Shown piece after piece: positions 20,691 through 31,409 of a DNA stretch of 64,000 nucleotides. Position 1 is the stretch's first letter. Each line of letters begins with the position of its first letter. Under the pieces are notes generated by a model. It saw only the letters and a list, made by a program, of their open reading frames with translations. It made no database searches and was not told the origin of the DNA. This stretch comes from Perkinsus olseni (lineage: Eukaryota > Perkinsozoa > Perkinsida). Position numbers and translations under genes: made by a program. The stretch covers positions 1-64,000 of the forward strand of contig JABANN010000032.1 in the NCBI GenBank assembly GCA_013115125.1. The letters run 5' to 3'.

Positions 20691-21949
20691 ATGTCCTCTT
20701 CTCCAGTCGTAGTGGCCGAAGCGTCGAACCCCGTCCGGGCGCTTTCTCTGAACCGGAGGCTGGTCTCTAATTGCGAGCTGGAGTCCGCGGTCAAGGCCTG
20801 TGACAAACTTGAGGGGTCCACGCCGATTGACATGCCCTTGCCGCTGAAGAACAAGTGGGTTCTATGGGAACAGCTGACCCTTCATAAGGTAATGGGGTTA
20901 ATATCTTAGCTTGACCCCTGCAAGATACAAAATATGTCGGATCGCGTACATTCCTTCAGCACGCCGCTACGCCCGAACCTAAATCAGAAGACGCTGAAGG
21001 TGAAGTCGACGCTTCCAAGCAAGTTGATCTCACAGAGGTCGCGGTCTCGGCTGCCCGAGGCATATCTAATTACGGCGAGCTCACCAATCGGGTGGCAGAG
21101 GTGTCGACCGTGCAGGACTTCTGGAAATATTACAACTTCCTGCCCCAGCCCAGCGCTGTCATCGGTGATAATCTGAAGATTGTCAGGTAGTAGGTGGGTA
21201 CTCCTCGTGGTAGTTTAGTTACGCTTTTTTAGGTATGACCTCCTTGCGAACGGTGAGATGTCTAAAACTCCCACCCATTCTCTCGGAGCGCTCATGCTCT
21301 TCCTTGATGGTGTCAAGCCGGAATGGGAGGACCCAGCCAACGCTAAGGGCGGCCACTTCCAGTTCACTATGCAGGCCGCCGGCTTCAAGTCCAAGGCTCC
21401 GGTCGACTTCGAAGCCTCCAACCCTGTCACGCAGGTCAATGCTGGTCTGGCTCTCATGGACGAAATTTGGAACAACTTAGTATGGGCAGCATTCTAATGG
21501 TTGTCGGTAGGCGTGCTCTCCCGCAGGTCTTCGCTGTTGTCGGCAACACCCTCGAGCCCAAGGACTTCGTCACAGGGTTGAGACTGGTTGATAAGGTTAA
21601 GCGTGGCAACGTCAGAGGCGGCTCTTCACGAAGTAACGCTAGTGGACATCTCCGAGCTGAGGTAGGGTGGCAGGCCTCACAGCCGTCACCAGCACTCAGC
21701 GGGGTGTCTTCAGGTATGGTTCCGCGATATGGATAAGGAGAAAGTGAAGACGCTGCGGGAGTCAATGGAGAACGTCATGCGGCAACGATTGGATCAGAAC
21801 GCTGTGGTGGATACTTCGCCTGAAGGTAATCATGATGGGCTTTGAGGCAGTCAGTTCCCTGACTTCGCTAATAGAAAACAGTCAAGTCTGGTAGGAAGGT
21901 GGAATTGGATCTAACAGGAATAAATTCGTCAGTACCCGTGTCGATCTAA
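20691..21949 (+). CDS. EIF4E: eukaryotic translation initiation factor 4E family member
   Basis: mRNA cap-binding protein. Six exons fit: 20691-20888, 20960-21186, 21233-21479, 21527-21661, 21714-21825 and 21882-21949 (987 nt, 328 aa). Introns are 46-71 nt. Conserved: PLPLKNKWVLW (W43 equivalent), TVQDFWKYYN (W73), GVKPEWEDPANAKGG (W102 and E103 equivalents) and EVWFRD (W166). The W56 equivalent aligns with Tyr in ISNYGELTNRV. About 40 residues are inserted between the first two Trp units, and about 18 Gly/Ser/Arg-rich residues sit before EVWFRD, near the phosphate-binding loop. This pattern fits the divergent alveolate eIF4E families. An N-terminal extension and a C-terminal KVELDLTG segment complete it. 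Confidence 0.93.
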
Positions 21950-22099
21950 AATAGATCATTTATTCTTGCCAATCGCCGCCGTGTTCATTAGTCGACTTTC
22001 TCGCTCCTACCGCGGCCTTCCGCCGGGTCAGCCTCTCTCATCGTCCTGACTTGCGTCCGACGGCGACGTGTAGCGCTCCCGGCTAGATGTTATCGCTCG

Positions 22100-22353
22100 T
22101 GCTGTGCATTCTAGCCATGCTGGATTCTCATCGTCGTCAGCCCCTCCGATATTCCCTGGCTATCGTTTGGACCTGCGCCCCCACGACGAGACAGCGATGC
22201 AGCAGAATGTGCAGGTGAGGTTGAAGCGTGTCCAAGACGCGTCGTATGATATCCCTTACACAGGACTCCATCAACACTAGGAAGCAGTACAAGAGGACGA
22301 AGACTCGGAAGCAAATTATGAACTCGGCAAGGTCTCGTGGTGAACTCAACTAG
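22100..22353 (+). CDS. possible 3' end of a small unrecognised gene
   Basis: Two segments join across a consensus GTGAGG...ACACAG intron (about 22217-22268): FPGYRLDLRPHDETAMQQN, then a basic end with RKQYKRTKTRKQ finishing SARSRGELN and a TAG at 22351. Basic and short, it could be a ribosomal-type or nuclear protein. The 5' exon or exons were not found. Confidence 0.3.
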
Positions 22354-23119
22354 CTGATCATCACTGTAATAAACGGAGGGCGGAGGGGGCCTTCTTTACG
22401 CTAGGCGAGAGGCTCTCCGCAGTCGATACACCTCGGGCGATTCCACGCGGCCAGTGGAACTCTTTCCGGGACAAACGGGTCACCTCTGGTAAAAATTCTA
22501 AATTTCCTTCGAACACTAAAGATCTCGTGGAGTAGTCGGGCTCACTGTGAGCAGCTCATCATTCGATCGCTTTTGCAGGATCGGTACCGGCAGAGTTGGT
22601 CACGAGTTAGTCAACTGAGAGGCCTGCCTGTAGCTGGATATCATTTATTTCGCGCTGTACCAGTTACAGTGGTAGGCTTATCATCCCAACTATCTCTCTC
22701 TTGGCCGTGCACGGTCGTGGGCTGCCGGAGTTTCGCTGGACTCAAGCGCTGTCTGGTGTTAGTAAATCATACAAAGGCTGTGTTCAGCTTTGCGCGGGTG
22801 ACGTCGTGTCTTCGGTCGACATAGAATTGAAGTTCCCGTGGGGCCTGGCACTGCTGAGAGGGAAGAGATGGCGAGAACTCCGATTAAATGGGTTGCCGAC
22901 GTCCGCAGTAGAGGTCGCGTCTGGCCTTCTTGTACGCGGGGAGAGCAGTATCCTAGGTTGAAGGTGGTTAGATACACATAAGGTAACAGGCGCTAGGAAG
23001 GCTCGGCTCATCCAGGGCTGCTTTACGCTGGCCCTTAGTGGTTGCTGTAGTAGCCTGTCTGAGTCGAAGCCTAAGTCCGTGTGACCTCCTTTGTGTGCCC
23101 TAGAGCTATTCTCGTAGTA
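22354..23119. other. about 0.8 kb without a supportable gene
   Basis: ORFs on both strands lack recognisable motifs or a consistent splice model. No repeats noted. Confidence 0.35.
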
Positions 23120-23986
23120 ATGGCCGTTGACTCATCGCCATCAGCAGCAGCAACAGCGGCGGCGGCGCATGACCCCGGCGTACTGAGCGGCCTACTACCA
23201 TCTGATACAGGCTTCGTATCATCGACCTGCCGTCCAGTCAGGCGAAGCGAAAGCGCCCACGAGTGGGGTGCTGTCGAGTGGGCCATTCAATGCATCTACC
23301 GAGCTAGCGCCAAGTGAGGGTCCTCCACCCCCATCCGCTCCCACTGGTACCCTTCAGAGTAGGCCTGTGCAGTCTGTGGGCTGTCGAGCATCCCGAACTC
23401 AACCGCGCTTTCGACGCTTCCCTTGCAAAAGCCAGATCAGAGGCGCGCGAAAGCTCCTTCGTCACGTCGGTTGAAGCAGCAGAGTTGCCTCCCAGATTGC
23501 CGATTCGGCGAGTTGCTCAGCACGGCTTCGCTGGAGTTGGGTGACCGTCAGTCTGTGCAAGCCTTGGATCGCCGATGCAGGTTCGTGCCTTCCAAGTCCA
23601 ACTCGGCAATCGGAGACTCCCTGCGCCCCAAGATCTCACCCGGCGCTCGGGCGTCAACTTTTTCGAGATCGTTTTATGCAGAGTTCGGCTTGGCCATACT
23701 AAAGTGAGCCGAAGCCTAAGGTGGCTGGTCGGTCGTCTGAGGGCGTTAGGTTCATGACAACGGCCGACCACCGCCAGCAGCCGTCACCGGCCAGTATGAT
23801 TCCTATTTGATACTAGATGACCAGGAGCAGGCCCCGTTGGATGTCCATCCACTTTTGTGTCCGTGGATATTCTCGCACCAGTACCTCGTTAAGGATGCCC
23901 AGTCCCAGCTGTTGCCGGTCTACGTGGCTCGGGTACGGATAGTACTTGGTGGTAGTGCAACGACGCTCGGCAACAGGTTGGGGTGA
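23120..23986 (+). CDS. unrecognised multi-exon gene
   Basis: Possible start MAVDSSPSAAATAAAAHDPG (ATG 23120). A Pro-rich part follows (STELAPSEGPPPPSAPTG), then Ser-rich segments. The most protein-like exon, at the end, reads YDSYLILDDQEQAPLDVHP and IFSHQYLVKDAQSQLLPVYV and ends at a TGA at 23984. Frame changes between these show that introns exist, but their borders were not fixed. No domain recognised. Confidence 0.35.
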
Positions 23987-24379
23987 TGCCGTCTGGAGAG
24001 TCTGGATCCAGCGCGGCGAATCAGTTTGATGGTAGGGCTTGCTCCCGAATGTGTGTCGTTATTAGTATGTTATCATGATATGAAGATAACAGTAAATTAG
24101 TATCATCAATAGAGCTGCATACATAGTAGGGCTCTCATGTAAACGCTGCACGTCTTGTGAATTATTATTCACTACTCACCTATAGCCCGCGGCTGCACGA
24201 GGGGAAGAGGAGTTCTCTATCCTTACCGTACACTCCTAGTCCACAATGATCTCTACATTATTATGTATACTATAGAAGGAGACCTCATGGGAGCTTGTAC
24301 ATATCTTATATCAACCTCACTATTATTTTTTGTCTACCCCCAGCCAAAGGCGTTTGATCAGGCCGGCCGCCACCAGCGC

Positions 24380-25557
24380 TGCTGCAGGGCCTTCCCTGTG
24401 ACATTTGTGAGACCAATTGTGCGACATTGTGGTGCGTGAATGATCAAGCGAAGCTTTGCAAGGAGTGCGACTATCTTCTGCACGAAGTAGAGAGGCTTGG
24501 CGACCCCGACCAGCATTCGCGAAGTACTTCGCCCATACCATCTTTTCAACAACTCCTGTTCCTGTCCGTAGGTGAGGAGCTGTTGAGGCACATGAGGGAA
24601 TCGAGTATGATCATCCGACAGCGTCACGTCCGAGTCCCCATAAATGAGAGGCCCGGCATGGACCCGGGGCTCTGTCATATCCTCCCGGCTGCGGACGGTG
24701 CCGAGGCACCCCCTGCTGCCTGGTGGGACAGGAAGGTGCCATACGTAGTGCAGACATCACGACACTATCCCTCACCCCTCAGTTTAAGATTCCGGTCAGC
24801 AGCGTCGCCAAGAGCGAGCAGTACCCCAGTAATGTCGACGAGACTCGTCTGCAACCGCTCGGTCGGTAGTCGCGAGAACGATGGATTCTGAAAGGGTTTT
24901 CCTTCAGCCAGCGCCTATCAAGAAGGGGTTGCAGCGGAGTCGAACAGAAGCGAACCTCGGCTGGAGAATAAGTACCTCCCAATGGCGCTCGAGGGTAGCT
25001 GGCCTGGCACGTCTCTCAGGGAATTTCTCCTATCCCTACTGCGTGAAATCGACAGTCTGGGGGCCCAGCTTGAAAGAGAAAGCAGCTTTTCGGTCGACAG
25101 CCGCATCAGGACCGTCCACAGCCATGCGATGCAGAAGCTCAGCGTGAGGTTGACTGGGAGCTGCTGCCCTTGGGGAGGTTGTGGTGCTCAGTTCCATTGC
25201 GAGAAGGTTATGACGGACCTGCTGACTGCTGAGGAGAGCGCTCAGAACCATCTCAACGTTCTAAAGTGGGCGAAGGAGGTCGCAAGTCCGCAACAGCAGA
25301 TCATGACGCCCAAGGCTTGGCTGGAGCTGTGGTGAGGACCTCGACCATCTTCAAGCTGATGATGATGCATTGTCAGGATTGAGCATTATCGGCTGGTGAA
25401 GGAGCTGGCTGAGTCGATGAGGGCGGATACGTCCCTCCGGCAGGAGCTGGTGGAGCCCTCCCCGATGGTCGAGAGATGCTCCATGCAAGTTGGGCTTTCG
25501 GCTGACGACGGCCTACCATCGGTCATCACCTCCCGCACGAACTACTCGAATCGCTAA
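24380..25557 (+). CDS. B-box zinc-finger protein (CONSTANS-like B-box)
   Basis: A single B-box at 24391-24530 with the zinc pattern CDICETNCATLWCVND, then LCKECDYLLHEVERLG and a following His, close to plant CONSTANS-type B-boxes. It then has a polar linker, a possible helical region (TSLREFLLSLLREIDSLGAQ), LLTAEESAQNHLNVLKWAKE and a final exon, 25377-25557, reading IEHYRLVKELAESMRADTS to SRTNYSNR. The last intron (GTGAGG...TTGTCAG) is in phase. A probable intron near 24870-24911 ends CCTTCAG. The start codon was not found: an in-frame stop precedes the B-box, so an upstream exon is needed. The role may be protein-protein or DNA-linked regulation, unproven. The last exon has a second copy at 26276. 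Confidence 0.7.
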
Positions 25558-26275
25558 GAAGGCAACTGTGTGGCTGGTGTTAAACTAAATGTCTCCTGGC
25601 CATTCTCCCCTTCATAACGAACCATCAGCCTGGGGATCGGCCAACGCGTATGAACGAGGCGATCCTCGGGCACAGGTCGCCGGGCAGTTATCGATCACGT
25701 CTCAGGAGCTACTGTCACGTAGGAGTGCACTTAGTGGACCGTCGCCACTAGGATAACTCTCTCCACCCCTCGCAACTCCCACACCTGTCTGCGCCACAGT
25801 TAGTCCAATCCCTCCTTCGTATGGCTTCGTTCATCACGCTCACTGAGTCCGACGAGGGGCGGAGTAAGCAAGCGACCACCGTGCACAATAGCGGCATATA
25901 GGGGAAGGCAGCAAGCATCCGGTGGGGAGCCATCCGGCGGTGGAGATGCCCGGACATAGACACCGCAGTGAGCGGCCAGAAGGAGTGTAGCTTCTTCATA
26001 ACTCAACCCCATCGCCGTGACAGAATCGAACCATATCTCCTCTAACCGTGTGAAAATAAGTACCCTCGTTGCATTGTTCGCAGCAATACTGAGCGGTGGA
26101 TGGGGATCGTTATCAAACAGAAATTGTGTCCAATGGACGGTGGGCTGTTGTTGAAGACGTCGCACTGGCAGTGATGATCAACGTGAGGGCTGCCGTGATA
26201 GGCCAACAACATGCTTTATGCCTCCTGACAGTCTGACAATGAGTAGTCATACCTCACAGCTGCTTCAACTTATAG
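25558..26275. other. spacer between the two copies of the B-box terminal exon
   Basis: No gene supported. Minus-strand ORFs at 25.75-26.17 kb have no recognisable features. Confidence 0.35.
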
Positions 26276-26509
26276 GTGTTCCTTTCCTTGTATCACCGCT
26301 GGCGAGTGATGAAGGAGCTGGCTGAGTCGATGAGGGCGGATACGTCGCTGCCGCGAGAGCTGGTGGAACCCTCGCCGATGGTCGAGAGATGCTCCATCCA
26401 GTCGGGCTCTCGGGTGACGGTCTGCCATCGGTCGGCTCCCGCACGAACTATTCCAATCGCTGAGGCTGATGTTCCTTCTGACAACTCAATGCCACTTGGA
26501 ACGAAGTGA
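26276..26509 (+). pseudogene. duplicated terminal exon of the B-box gene
   Basis: Preceded by an acceptor (CTTATAG). It repeats the last B-box exon: YHRWRVMKELAESMRADTS and ELVEPSPMVERCS are nearly identical to 25377-25557. Small deletions after ERCS shift the frame, so its ending differs (PLGTK, TGA at 26507). It could be a dead exon copy or an alternative terminal exon about 0.9 kb downstream. Confidence 0.65.
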
Positions 26510-26696
26510 ACTGTGTTAAAAAGTCCAACTACAATAGTAGCGACTAAATACAACTAAGAGTTGCCGCCTGATTAGTTAAACACCACTGCTGCAAATTCAT
26601 ATGCCCAGACGAAAACGTACCATAAGCACCAGTATGATTCTGGCAATATCCGATGCCACTGGACATAAAACTGTCCATCTATAAAGTTAGTAAGAA

Positions 26697-29474
26697 CGCA
26701 GACGCCGTCTGCCAGACATTCCGTGGCTCTGGCAGCAGCCAGATTCTGGCTTGTGTATTTGCAGCTCCAAGCTGTCTTTCCCCGGCTCGGTCGTTGCAGT
26801 GAAGGGCACGGGTCCCATGATACCGTCAATAAAGTCGTTGATCATCAGAAGGGCCGCCTTTGGTTGGTCGGTGGGAACGAGGTGTCCAGCTCGGTAAACC
26901 TATAGCCTGGGTTTCAGGGTCTTGAAGACCCGGTCTTCACAGTGCTTCCTACCTGGAAGAATCCAAACATGCCCTTCTCCTTCCATCTTACACTGCGGAG
27001 TAGACCGACGGAGATGCCATCGTCGCCCTGAAAAGGGAGCCTTTTTATGAGCCTGGGCTTGATGGAAGTGCTCGGGGTATCTCCTGGTCGACCGACATGC
27101 CTACCTCATATTCAGTATGAGGGGCCCTGAGGAACGCATCACGGCCGGGCCAATCCATCTCATTGGCTGCATGCTCATAGCCAATCCAATTACAGATGAA
27201 ATCTTGGTCGCCAGCATACAGCAGGACCTTTGGAATAGACATCCAACTCACAGACATTTTGAACATAATTGTGGAGTTCCCTTTCATTGTTGCCATTTGG
27301 TGTTCTTTCTCGAGTATCAAAGGCTATACTATCAACCGGCGATGAGTAACTCACTCTGATCTCGGCGTCGAGCAAATCTGGCAGGAGTGTGTCAGTAGGG
27401 GTGATCCCGTCCCTCCTGAAATCCCCAACCTGACTTGAGACCTGCTTTTCAGGTTGCCAGGCCGAACAGGAGATTCCCACCTCAGAGCAAGCTTTGAAGG
27501 GCTTGCGGACTCCTAGTTTCCGCTGCACGTCCCTCCTGTTCAAGTAGCGCTCCAACTAAGGAGAGCACAGTATTTCAAGTAAGAACCCATCGCTATTGCG
27601 CCGCGCAATTTGCGCCCGTCTACTACGAAGACTCACGACGGAACCAACCCACCTGATGTTCTCCACGAATAATAACGAATAAACTTTATTCTCCACGAAT
27701 AAAGTTCTCCACGGTAATATCACCCTTGGATGTGATTCTCAGGTCGTATCTGAGGCGTAGTCCACGGACAGCAATGGACAGGAATGGACAGCAGTAGCGG
27801 CCACTGAGTAGCCTTCATGGAAGATATTCCACGGTGGAATTTCCACTACAACATACTGCATACGTATTATAACAAATTATAAATTACAAATGGATGTCGC
27901 GCCTCTGGAGCGGTAAAGACGCCTCGCGAATGATATCGAGACTGCTGTACGGGCAGACGGAATCTTGAGTTAGATGAAGGGTGATGACGATAAGCGCCCG
28001 CTGCGGGCTGCATGACAGAATGTAGCCGCTCCCTGAACGCTGAATCATGGCATGAAGGCGGGTATGGCGGGTAAGCTGGGAACATCACAAGCCCAGTAGA
28101 GAAGCTTATACGGTTGAGGGAAAGCGAGGGTGTTTATGGTTTCAATTGGCACCACGCCACTGGCACGGCTCCGCCGCCTCCAATGAGGATGGAAATCCTC
28201 CCTACTGTCGCCTGCCAAGCAGCGTGTTATATTCCTCGAGACCCCTATCATAGCCCTACTCATCGTCAGGTATCTAAAGAGGATGATACACGCTACACTG
28301 CCCGACCTGTTCGCACTCTTTACGGGTGGCGACGTGCGGAGCAGTGCAGCTCTGGAAAGTCATCTGAGGGTAATCGAGGACCCTGGAAGGACCATCGCGG
28401 ACTTCTCATGCCTTCATCATGAAACCACTCACTGAATCGCGGCATTCATCCACCCATTCCCAATGGCTATCCCACGAAGAGGAATATGAGGTTTAATCCC
28501 TCGCGTATTCTCTCGCAGGATTTTATGGGCTATAGCGGGTATGTAGTGACCTGAGCCATGGGAATAGTCGGGGATGTTTTGGTATTCTCCGCTCCATCCG
28601 TGGTTACCAGCATACGATTCCCCAGCGATATAGAAGTCTTGGCCCCTATACTGGGTATGCATAGCGAAGAACTCCTGCAAGGCCATATACCTAATTCCCA
28701 AAAGTCTTAAGCATACTGCGTCAACACATGCGGAATGATGCAGAAGGGATCCGCCTGCCTACAGATCATCAGCGGCCTCGAATGAGCCATTCGTCACATG
28801 TGGGCCCTCGGCGAAACCTGCTCCCGCTGGCTGGTCTACAAAGAGTAGGTTGGCTCGGGTATTCCAAGAGTATCTGAGATGCTGCTCCGAATCAGGGAAT
28901 CCCTTGATTGATGGTTCTCTCAGTTATGCACACAGTCACTGCGTCTTACGGGTTGAGCTTAGTGTCATTCCCATATCCATTGATACTGCAAGGGCCATTC
29001 TCTAGGAAGAGTCCTGCCATGCTGCTGCAGCCGGGCCCTCCGTTCAGCCACAAGATTAGTGGGTCTCTCGGCGGGTTAGACCGAGACTCGAAGAGCCAGA
29101 AGAATAGTCTGGTATGTGTAAGCGTGCCCCGACGGGTCCACGAGCAAATGCCCACCTTCTGCCTTTGCTACCGCTGAAGTAGCCATATACTTGTTTAACT
29201 GCCGGGTCACAGAGGTCTTTGCCGCGGCTCAGAAAAGACACGCCATCGAGAGTACTTTCCTGCGGCTCCCCTAAGGGGTCTTCGCTTAGAGTGGCTTCTT
29301 TTCCTCCAAGGTTGCTGAGAAGAATCGGACACTGAATTAAGGAATTCCGTTGGTGCTGTTGATGATGCCAACTGGGCGTTCTTGCCTTCTGCCGCCTTGC
29401 AGATGGTAAGTCATTCGACTGCTGGCCCAGGCAAACAAGGAGAGCAGAAAGGCGACGAAACCGATGATAGACAT
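26697..29474 (-). CDS. serine carboxypeptidase (peptidase family S10)
   Basis: Secretory or lysosomal-type carboxypeptidase. Signal peptide at the start: [19 protein letters not shown]. Exons on the minus strand give the family order: [20 protein letters not shown] and LNGGPGCSS (oxyanion), [30 protein letters not shown] (catalytic Ser; 57-nt intron 28551-28607 inside), [48 protein letters not shown] (catalytic Asp) and [16 protein letters not shown] (catalytic His). The stop is TAA at 26697-26699. Intron 1 appears to use a GC donor (AG|GCAAGA). The intron at 26900-26952 contains two overlapping palindromes. The middle lid region (27.56-28.43 kb) was not fully resolved and includes palindromes and ACGAATAA repeats, so one long intron or an interrupted copy is possible. 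All three catalytic residues are present. Confidence 0.85.
26917..26939. repeat. two overlapping odd-centred palindromes inside an intron
   Basis: GGGTCTT-G-AAGACCC (26917-26931) overlaps TGAAGACC-C-GGTCTTCA (26923-26939). Both are perfect with a single central base and lie wholly within the 53-nt carboxypeptidase intron. Confidence 0.9.
27677..27691. repeat. odd-centred palindrome
   Basis: GAATAAA-C-TTTATTC, perfect 7-base arms, within a short stretch that repeats CTCCACGAATAA. Confidence 0.9.
27826..27840. repeat. odd-centred palindrome
   Basis: ATTCCAC-G-GTGGAAT, perfect 7-base arms around one base. Confidence 0.9.
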
Positions 29475-29869
29475 TGATGAAGAGGTCGAAACTGTGGGAG
29501 CAGCCTAAACCGATGAATCTTGAACGTGTGCACTATAACTCAATGCAGTGTGGCCATTTGGGACATGGCTCAAAGAATGAGAAAATGATCTCGTTTCGTC
29601 TCGAGTGGGAACGTATGTTCTCGACAACAGCTATTGGACAACTGGTCCTGCAATTGATGCAATTAAACATATGCTCTATTACTCAGTACGGCGGCGCTGC
29701 CACACCGAACATTTGAGGCGCGGCTCGAAAAAAAGAAGTCTGAGTCCCAGAGGGGTTCAGAGAAATCTACTCTCGTTGTGGATTAGGAGAGGACGTACAT
29801 GTGCCATGACTGAGGCTCAACATGGGATGAGGGGGTTGCAACAGCTCACACAAGAGCGTATGGTGGAAT

Positions 29870-29884
29870 CGCACAACTTGTGCG
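29870..29884. repeat. odd-centred palindrome
   Basis: CGCACAA-C-TTGTGCG, perfect. Confidence 0.92.
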
Positions 29885-29895
29885 GACTCGATCCC

Positions 29896-29926
29896 CCTAC
29901 TCTCTTGTGCGGCACAAGAGAGTAGG
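29896..29926. repeat. 31-bp odd-centred palindrome
   Basis: Perfect 15-base arms (CCTACTCTCTTGTGC and its complement) around a single G at 29911. It is immediately followed by another palindrome. Confidence 0.95.
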
Positions 29927-29941
29927 CCCTACTCAGTAGGG
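29927..29941. repeat. odd-centred palindrome
   Basis: CCCTACT-C-AGTAGGG, perfect, abutting the preceding 31-bp palindrome with no gap. Confidence 0.92.
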
Positions 29942-30068
29942 GAATAGCATTTTTCCTTCGTCTTGATGAGTTCTAACCTAATTCCTTTTCCATTGACCAA
30001 CGGTAGCCCGCTGAACTACTCAAGCCCTTCTTCTGGATACAGACGTGAGACGCTTGGTGAGCTAGGCT

Positions 30069-30085
30069 ACTGCGATGATCGCAGT
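30069..30085. repeat. odd-centred palindrome
   Basis: ACTGCGAT-G-ATCGCAGT, perfect 8-base arms. Confidence 0.92.
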
Positions 30086-30558
30086 GCGATCGTATGTATG
30101 TTTACGCCGAGAGTCAGTCGTACTGTATGAGACAGGATTTGACGGGCGAAAGAGCCTTAAGCGCAGCTTGTATGTGTATGCGTCAAAGGATCGATTAGAG
30201 TCTTTCGTGGATTCTTTTGAGGATTACCATTACCAATCCTGCCAGCCTTATCGACCGCGGTATTATCTGATTACTGTATTTGCCTTCGGGATTGTGTGGC
30301 CAGAGTTGTCACCAGCACCGGCCACCTATAGTGTCAATCGACGACCCGAATCGAGTCACCCGATCACGACTAAGTGGGAAAGTCGTCGGCTTTGAATATA
30401 TCCGTCCATACTTGCTTTTTGTGAGCCTCTGCGCGTTATACGTACTTTTGTCCCAGCAAACGCGTGCGTTCATCGACATGCTATTCAAATCTGTCTACCG
30501 CGCACAGACTTTTGGGAATTGCCCACAGACAGAGCCGCACAGTCTGTCTTCCCAGCAG

Positions 30559-30573
30559 TGGGCCAGTGGCCCA
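30559..30573. repeat. odd-centred palindrome
   Basis: TGGGCCA-G-TGGCCCA, perfect 7-base arms. Confidence 0.92.
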
Positions 30574-31040
30574 GGGCTGCCTTCTATATGCCTAGCGATT
30601 CTAAATTTGGCCGCCCCGCCTCACGAGGTGCGGAAGTACCTCGCGCTTGGGGCTCACGCGGCGTGGGATTCAGTACACTACGTTGCAAGGATCACTGCTC
30701 TCCTAAAGGATGAATGGGAAGCGCTATCGAACAGGGACGAAGGATCCAACTCCTTACACACGCATACTCACAACTGACCATGGGCTGTTGAAGAGATCAC
30801 ACTGAGAACGATTATTATAGGGGACTGCCGAGATCGACCAACAGACTTCATGGATCGCTAGGGACTGGCGTTAATTATTCCTTTATAGCTGTTTAATAAT
30901 CGGGCGTTGTGCCGGCACCGGGGATCGATGCGCGCTCCACCGAGCGCGAGTGCACTACACCAACATCTCCATGCGCTCGCCATTGTGTCCCATCTGAAAC
31001 GGTTGGATACGACTAGTCGAACTACCCAAAGTACTGTTGT

Positions 31041-31059
31041 AAATCACAACTTGTGATTT
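31041..31059. repeat. odd-centred palindrome
   Basis: AAATCACAA-C-TTGTGATTT, perfect 9-base arms. Confidence 0.92.
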
Positions 31060-31356
31060 GTTGTTATTGCCCTTTATGTTACCCCTTCGATCTGCCCTCA
31101 CTATGACTGCCTACTATCACTAGATTATTGCTATGATATCACTACTCCAAGAGTGTTGGGTTGTCCATTCCTCCGCGTGTAGTGGGAGACTCGACCATGG
31201 AACCACCGAGGACTACGTTGCGACGACTATTACGACTATTTTGGAGAATTCCTGCATTGTCCCCACTAAACACGCGCATCGGACCTGGGATCTCCTTTGG
31301 AGTCACACGCCACGAAATTCGAAAGATTCTCTCAACTGTATTGGAACCACTGCCGG

Positions 31357-31409
31357 AGGAACTCAGTACAAGAAGGGTAGGACTCCTACGCTTCTTGTAC
31401 TGAGTTCCT
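31357..31409. repeat. 53-bp near-perfect palindrome
   Basis: Outer arms of 19 bases (31357-31375 and 31391-31409) are exact complements. After one mismatch (G76/G90) the inner GTAGGA-C-TCCTAC completes it. The centre is a single C at 31383, so 25 of 26 positions pair. A further small palindrome, TCCTAC-C-GTAGGA, spans 31406-31418. Confidence 0.95.

Noticed and set aside
30911-30980. Possible tRNA-like gene on the minus strand (GGTGTAGTGCACTC plus ATCGATCCCC)
   Set aside because: The anticodon stem is an over-long hairpin with a 4-base loop, the T-arm does not pair and no acceptor stem forms. At most a relic, too weak to list.
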